Shown here piece by piece: positions 60,501 to 64,000 of a stretch of DNA of 64,000 nucleotides (within the stretch, counting starts at the first letter, position 1; every line of letters begins with the position of its first letter). A model generated the notes under the pieces. The model was given only the letters and a program-made list of their open reading frames with translations. It ran no database searches and had not been told where the DNA came from. A program made the translations under genes and the position numbers. Source of the stretch: Talinum fruticosum (lineage: Eukaryota > Streptophyta > Magnoliopsida > Caryophyllales > Talinaceae); assembly GCA_021018815.1 (NCBI GenBank), contig JAITYX010000087.1:124001-188000 (forward strand), written 5' to 3'.

Positions 60501-61177
60501 TTCTAGGACTTGTGGTGCTTTGTTTTTTATTAAAATGATTTTTTATTATTTTTGGTTTTAATGAAGATGATTATTTGATACTATATTTTGATAAGTAACC
60601 AACAAAAGAAGCTATTTTCGATAGTGCTTTACACATATCTACACCATTATGTGGGCAGAGTTATTGAAGAAACAGTGTACATAGGCACTGATTTTCCTTT
60701 GCGAAATACTCTCGAGGAAATCTTGATTTGTCTTTTACAGAACGTAGTATGGCTGCAATGTGGAATGCTTGTTTGGGTTATGCAACTTTTTGTCAATGAA
60801 CCTGGTCTGTTTCAGAAGACCCTACTTCCCCATAGTTTACCCTATGTGGGAGTGAGACCCATGGGAAATCTTCACCTATTTTCCTTTCCTTACCTTACCT
60901 TCTTTTCTGTTTATTTAGGGACTTTCATGGGACCCTGTGATGGTAATACAAATTCAGCCACGTTTAATTTATTTTGACATGAGAATCACTAAACTTGAAA
61001 TAGCTTACTTTTTGTACACCTTTTGTACTACTGTTAGGTCTTAGGGGTGTGTAAAAGGAGCAAGTGGTTGCTTAAGTGTTCTGAGAATCCTAACATGTTA
61101 TAAAATTCTCAGGTGCGGCAAGACAGTCATGGTTTAACTTGAAATTTTTGATATATATGTATACACACACACACACA

Positions 61178-61246
<69 letters not shown>

Positions 61247-62196
61247 TGGGATAACCCATAAAGTAAGAGTCAAACATCACTACCTGTACATTCTTTAGAA
61301 TTATGGAGATACCCATTGAACTTTGGATGACAAAAAGGAAAATAGGCAAAGTAATTCAGAAAACTAGCTTCAGCGATGAGACCTAAGGCTGCTAGCCTGC
61401 GACATTACCCTTGGGGCATGGATTTGGATTTGATTTTACCTTTTGGAGGGAAAAACAACAAAGTGAACACCGTGAAACATAAACGAAATTAATTTAGGAA
61501 AGAAAAGGCAACCTCAACTTATGGCTTTCTATATTTGGTGTAGTCTAATCTTGAAAAATTTCTCTTTGCTAAACCTAGCGAGCAGGTGATGTGGTTGAGG
61601 TTTTGGTCGGGATAATTTTCATTTGGATCACTTCTGTGTTGATGGAACTTCATATTAGGTGAATTTCAGCTTGTATTAAGCTCAGGTTAGCTGTGGGTCC
61701 AGTAAGCCTCTCTTGAAAACAATCAATTCGTCAGGAAAATTGTCGATTCTTGTTTAAGCGTGGTCAATTCAGGTGTGGGCCAATTGTTAACTGGGTCTAG
61801 TTTTGGTCATTTAGGTTGGTTTTACTGGGGAGGGTTGTTAGTGTTGCCAGGTCTTACCCCTGCCATGTATGGATGTCATCAATCAAATCCTTACGCATGC
61901 TTCCTCTCTGATTGAAGGTGTTTTCTGTTGAAGTAATGCTTTACCTCTATATAAAATGAGCTTCTAAAGTATATGTGCTGTGTTTCTAATCTATCCGTCG
62001 GTGATAATACATCTTTCATTAATTTGTACTTCTTGATTCCATAGATTACAATAGCTGACCTTCTTGCTCTATTGCTCTGGATGTTTTACAGAATGATGGC
62101 AAAGCATTGGCTGAGCAATTTCTTGAATATGTTCTCAAAAACCATCGGGTCATGGCAGAGCCTGAGGCTATATTACAAGCTTTCCAGATCTCTGTG
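37838..62196 (+). CDS. MOM1: MOM1-like chromatin silencing protein (partial, 15 exons)
   Basis: Exons: 37838-38393, 38598-39182, 39483-39564, 42067-42200, 45811-46004, 46223-46353, 46512-46790, 47778-47927, 54547-54798, 57257-57397, 57479-57772, 58000-58182, 59083-59995, 60081-60313, 62092-62196; the rest is off-window. All junctions use GT/AG and the phases agree throughout, giving about 1,410 codons. MOM1 maintains transcriptional silencing of transposons in the nucleus, largely without changing DNA methylation. Outside Brassicaceae its orthologues keep PHD, chromodomain and CHD3-like SNF2 sequence, as here. Diagnostic text includes NLQLEQYCSLILSNRTALLSC, CCDHPYIVDPSL and VDAVIIFDSDWNPLNDLRALQ. 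One apparent frameshift in a G-run (38794-38798) could be real or a sequence error. Confidence 0.9.
39740..39835. mobile_element. Stowaway-like MITE remnant (intron 3)
   Basis: Contains 'tcttttgggatggaagtagta', the inverse of the TACTCCCTCCGTCCCAAAAG end common in plant Tc1/mariner MITEs, with a partial inverse (TGGGACATCCCAATAGG) nearby. Too eroded for exact ends. Confidence 0.5.
40558..41470. mobile_element. 0.9-kb inverted-terminal-repeat element (intron 3)
   Basis: Left end ATTGACACCTTAGCACCCT; right end AGGGTGCTAAAGTGTCAAT. These are 19-bp inverted repeats with one mismatch. The 913-bp interior is AT-rich and non-coding. Size and structure fit a non-autonomous DNA transposon. The superfamily is not clear from the ends. 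Confidence 0.75.
41575..41690 (-). mobile_element. hAT-like MITE end (intron 3)
   Basis: The minus strand reads TAGGCCCTGTTTGGCTAATGG, a start typical of plant hAT MITEs. The matching end may lie near 39950-40080, where 'ctgtttg' and 'gttgtttggtaaaatg' occur, with the 0.9-kb element inserted inside. Weak. Confidence 0.35.
42067..46004 (+). CDS. MOM1: MOM1-like exons 4-5: PHD finger split by a 3.6-kb intron
   Basis: The spliced product gives CFICKSAGMLLHCIGKGC, then TRSYHTSC and a terminal WYCSEC. That is a complete C4-H-C3 PHD pattern (CX2C X8 CX4C X4 H X2 C X14 CX2C). PHD fingers read histone H3 tails. The donor must be GTGGGT at 42201, because the nearby GTAACC would break the frame and lose the pattern. 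The intron contains a LINE fragment (42900-44783). Confidence 0.85.
42900..44783 (+). mobile_element. L1-type LINE fragment, sense (intron 4)
   Basis: Non-LTR reverse transcriptase text: SRGLRQGDPLPALVFILVME near 43054 and HFLFNDYTLIF near 43205, where the catalytic FADD reads FNDY. Next come GWRVNLAKCALIPIGEVP and LSRGGGLTLLKSTLWSLPIY. It ends at about 44783 in an A-run after 'catccgtat'. It is 5'-truncated, frameshifted and inactive. It lies in the intron that splits the PHD finger. Confidence 0.8.
46223..47927 (+). CDS. MOM1: MOM1-like exons 6-8: tandem chromodomain-like segments
   Basis: Exon 6 encodes KKQKQYLVKYKGLAHIHNHW, a chromodomain core. Exon 7 gives HWKPEWAVPHRLLKKR and a second core, CEWLVKWRGLDYDQTTWEFE. 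Paired chromodomains precede the ATPase in CHD3-type remodelers, from which MOM1 is thought to derive. Exon 8 (ERKKGSHVKVGRHSGGG...LRDHCQKRQNAVLLDEQ) bridges to the SNF2 region. Confidence 0.85.
48380..51720 (-). mobile_element. L1-type LINE fragment, antisense (intron 8)
   Basis: On the minus strand: RT text AYDHVNWELLIYVMTRMGFG near 51470 and ASRGLRRAGP near 51340. After the nested LTR come KYLSKGGRLTLIKSVYSRAF near 49720 and a zf-RVT-like end (CPMCKADLKSTNQVLSHCPF, about 48810-48750). The 3' end is at about 48380 in a T-run on the + strand (TTATCAAAAAA-type tail). Multiple stops. Antisense within the MOM1-like gene. Confidence 0.8.
49899..51093 (-). repeat. solo LTR of the copia family seen at 1-9017
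   Basis: Begins CGAAGGTTTGCTCGGGGAGAG and ends GAATCTTCA, homologous to the LTR at 7423-9012 in the same orientation. It is flanked by a perfect 5-bp target duplication ATGTC (49894-49898 and 51094-51098). No internal element sequence remains, so it arose by LTR-LTR recombination. It sits inside the antisense LINE. A TATA-like CTATAAATA (minus strand) is kept at 50556-50548. Confidence 0.9.
52380..52480 (+). repeat. possible SINE fragment (intron 8)
   Basis: Contains 'cccttacccctagagttgtaaagaggctgtttttccgat', resembling a widespread plant SINE 3' region. The upstream 51,900-52,390 stretch is GC-richer, with 'gcgcaaag' and 'gaggtgc' words, and may belong to it. From memory only. Confidence 0.3.
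52481..54546. other. intron 8 remainder, nothing recognised
   Basis: AT-rich intronic DNA with a short (GA)n run near 52935-52954. No coding, RNA or transposon feature I can support. Confidence 0.4.
54547..57397 (+). CDS. MOM1: MOM1-like exons 9-10: degenerate SNF2 N-lobe
   Basis: Where a CHD remodeler has DEMGLGKT, the exon 8/9 junction reads DEQ-DRIVKVV, so the Walker A loop is gone. PILIISP and FWEAEFSRLAAFVNVVVYGG follow the usual SNF2 layout. Exon 10 has EWGAVIVDDCQQS in place of the DEAH box. The lobe is recognisable but cannot bind and hydrolyse ATP in the normal way, as known for MOM1. Confidence 0.85.
54799..57256. other. intron 9, nothing recognised
   Basis: 2.46-kb intron without recognisable coding or transposon sequence. 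A C-run (55080-55087) and AT-rich tracts only. Confidence 0.5.
57479..59995 (+). CDS. MOM1: MOM1-like exons 11-13: helicase C-lobe and extension
   Basis: Exon 11 holds EYWVPVQISNLQLEQYCSLI and DPVGSLRDTLISTRK; exon 12 holds CCDHPYIVDPSLQ and LTLLDEILSELRNQELKVLI. Exon 13 gives GRDSTGDILDDFLSIRFG, then IKLSSVDAVIIFDSDWNP and VEEKVLILAKNDMILDS. This is the helicase C-terminal domain order (helicase motifs V and VI region). The tail after MWGSSYLFARLDEFH is MOM1-specific, with a basic nuclear-signal-like KKSRKIERTK. Best-conserved part of the gene in the window. Confidence 0.9.
60081..62196 (+). CDS. MOM1: MOM1-like exons 14-15
   Basis: Exon 14 (60081-60313) starts ENFGTTVTKSLES and ends WGLFQRLKPSISRLCETLQLK. 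Exon 15 (62092-62196) gives ALAEQFLEYVLKNHRVMAEP and AILQAFQISV, which in MOM1 proteins is followed by a conserved block on the next exon, not found before 64000. The C-terminal CMM2 motif needed for silencing is therefore off-window. Confidence 0.8.
61163..61243. repeat. compound (CA)n-(TA)n microsatellite (intron 14)
   Basis: About 16 bp of CA repeats followed by about 64 bp of TA repeats. Confidence 0.95.
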
Positions 62197-62689
62197 GTTT
62201 GTTTAATGTCACTACTTTTTTTTCCCGCTGCTCTTTAATCAATGATAAAATCTGCCTTCTGAAGTTGTCTTATCCTTGCAATGAATTGTGCATTGGGTGG
62301 CCTACTATTAGCTAAATTGTATCTATGGTGTCTGATGCTTTTAGCGTTTGATTGTGTGAGTGACACCCCTTTTGGCAGTACGACTTCTTCTAAGCGCCTG
62401 GCTTTTGAACTAATTTTCTTACTATCAAGTTCCTCCTGAGTCCCCTTCCCCCTCTTCTTGTTTCTTCTGTTTCAACTTAGGGCCTGTTCGATTTTACATG
62501 AAAACCAGAATCTATTTATGTTTTTTGTGCGAAATTTAGGCAGTAAAATAGCCATTTATTAAGTTTAACTAATTAAGCACTAGTTGGCCCATTACATTGG
62601 ACCATCCACCAAGGCAGTAAGTCACTTGTACCATGTCAGTCGGCCATAGCAAAATTAGCAACAAGAAATCAAAAATCAAGAAAATGTTT

Positions 62690-62880
62690 TACTTAAAAAT
62701 TCATAAAACATAATTAAAAGTTTTAATCGATTTTGTTCGGTTAACTGCGAGATTCAAAACCGTGAACCGGAACAGGAACCGGATAAACTGGTTAACCGCT
62801 GTGTTTAGACTGGTTCAGTTTTGCGGGTTTTCTGTTTGGTTTATCAGTTCAGGTTTTTTGCTCGTCCCTAGGAGCAACCC
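62690..62880. repeat. CGGTTAAC-rich interspersed repeat fragment
   Basis: Words such as GTTCGGTTAACTG, AACCGGA and CTGGTTAACCG, ending TTTTTTGCTCGTCCCTA; resembles the fragment at 14640-14760. Non-coding. Confidence 0.35.
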
Positions 62881-63189
62881 CCACCCCCAACTAGTTGCAA
62901 CGTGCATATAGAGTAAGATCTCAAATTTAGGGTTTGACTAATATCAGAAGAGTTCAAAAGGCTTCACACTCTGGTCAATTTCAGTTAACTTGGGCCAAGG
63001 CCACTCGCCTAATTCTGCTATCTTAAACATGGACATGTCCTTATTGCGTTATCTGAGTAGATTCTGAGTAATAAATGTGTATAGATTTTTAATATTGTCT
63101 TTTAGGCTGATATCATTTAAGTTTAAGCTATTAAAAGTCTTGCCTAGTGCAAAAGTGATCTATATGAATTTTTGCGGTCTTGATCCCAA

Positions 63190-64000
63190 TTAGGGCCTGC
63201 TTGGTGAACAAAAAGGGTTGGGGAACTTGAAACTTGGGTTTCAAGTTCCATTCCCTAGTGTTTGGGGAGGGATGTAGGGGAAGGAAGTTGATACCTCTAA
63301 ATATCAAGTTCCCCCAAAAACCCCTGGAACTTGAACCACCCCGCTAAATATTATGGAGGGGTATCAAGTCCCCAACCCCTAAGGGTTCACTTCACCAAAC
63401 CCTAAGAGAGAGAGGAGGAAGAGGGGGAAGCCCCATTGTTGGCCTTTGATGAAGAATGGTTCACTGCTGTGTTGGTGGACGTCGTCGATTATTCCATTCC
63501 ACCATTGGCCACTGTCGAGGAAAAGTGTGCCATGTACTTTCCTTTCTTTTTGTTTTTGAGATTTTTGATCTTCTTCTTAATCTGGCTCCTCTTCTTTATG
63601 TCATTTCCAAAGAAATTTCCCTCAACTAATAGGGGGTTTGGACGAAATCAAGTGGGTAAGTGAGGGGTAGTTCCAATTTTGGTGGACTGGGACGAATTTG
63701 AGCTTTCGGGTTACGAAATCAACATTTCGCAAATTGGAGGTTGGTGGTCGCTGGCGAGTGTGGCGGTGGTTGTCGGACGTTGGTGGTCGAGGGTTGGTGA
63801 ATTGGTGGGAAGATGACATGAGTGATTTATTGCTTCGCGATGGGGTGGTAATTCGTTTGTGTGGCCATGGATTGGTTGTTGAGGCTGCACTTCGGATCTT
63901 GCAAGAATTTTTTTTTCTTTTTTTCTTTAGCAGATTCCTTATTTTCTCGCAGAACACAGTTCAAGTCCCAGCCCCAACTCCCAGGAACTTGATATTTGAT
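63190..64000. other. possible MITE/hAT-like insertion running off the window
   Basis: Starts near AGGGCCTGCTTGGTGAAC, similar to GGCCTGTTTGG ends of plant hAT-like elements, and contains repeated 'ggaacttgaaacttgggtttcaagttcc' style inverted words. Open frames at 63436-63663 and 63957-63622 show no recognised domain. No further MOM1 exon was found here. Confidence 0.35.

Overview
This is nuclear DNA from a flowering plant, almost certainly a eudicot. It has long AT-rich introns, Ty1/copia, LINE, MULE and MITE debris, an endogenous plant pararetrovirus, and one large intron-rich plant gene. I cannot name the species. Almost everything left of 37.4 kb is mobile or viral sequence. From 37.8 kb to the right edge the window holds the 5' two-thirds or so of one host gene on the + strand.

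1-9017: a Ty1/copia retrotransposon on the minus strand, SIRE/Maximus-like. It has a 1.59-kb 5' LTR, a Met-type primer-binding site, decayed gag and pol, and an extra envelope-like reading frame downstream of pol. Its 3' LTR lies off the left edge. 9-24.2 kb: a cluster of long-inverted-repeat DNA transposons whose ends abut TA microsatellites. They are associated with a broken FAR1/MULE transposase (15.5-17.8 kb), a second FAR1-like fragment (about 23 kb) and a family of tRNA-like sequences. A possible Helitron 3' end sits at 24.15 kb.

24.86-37.41 kb: two defective endogenous pararetrovirus (Caulimoviridae, florendovirus-like) copies in inverted orientation, bounded by TA-rich DNA. Copy A (+) carries movement protein, a coat protein with its core deleted, protease, reverse transcriptase and RNase H. 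Copy B (-) carries movement protein, coat protein and protease, but has a different reading frame where RT/RNase H should be. Both share the leader, tRNA-Met primer site and 3' tail, and both carry the same two nonsense codons in the movement-protein region. A 66-bp-arm palindrome and a breakpoint at the primer-binding site mark the junction between them.

37.84-62.20 kb: a MOM1-like gene (MORPHEUS' MOLECULE 1, a plant regulator of transcriptional gene silencing). Fifteen exons can be placed with consistent splice phases: a basic/acidic N-terminus, a PHD finger, two chromodomain-like segments, and a SNF2/helicase region that has lost the Walker A and DEAH motifs. The 3' exons are outside the window. 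Its introns hold a MITE remnant, a 0.9-kb inverted-repeat element, two LINEs, and a solo LTR of the same family as the copia element at the left end, nested inside the second LINE.

The most notable points are the A/B pair with mutually exclusive central modules (as expected for a segmented pararetrovirus or for two complementary deletion derivatives), its position about 0.4 kb upstream of a silencing gene, and the fold-back junction between the copies.
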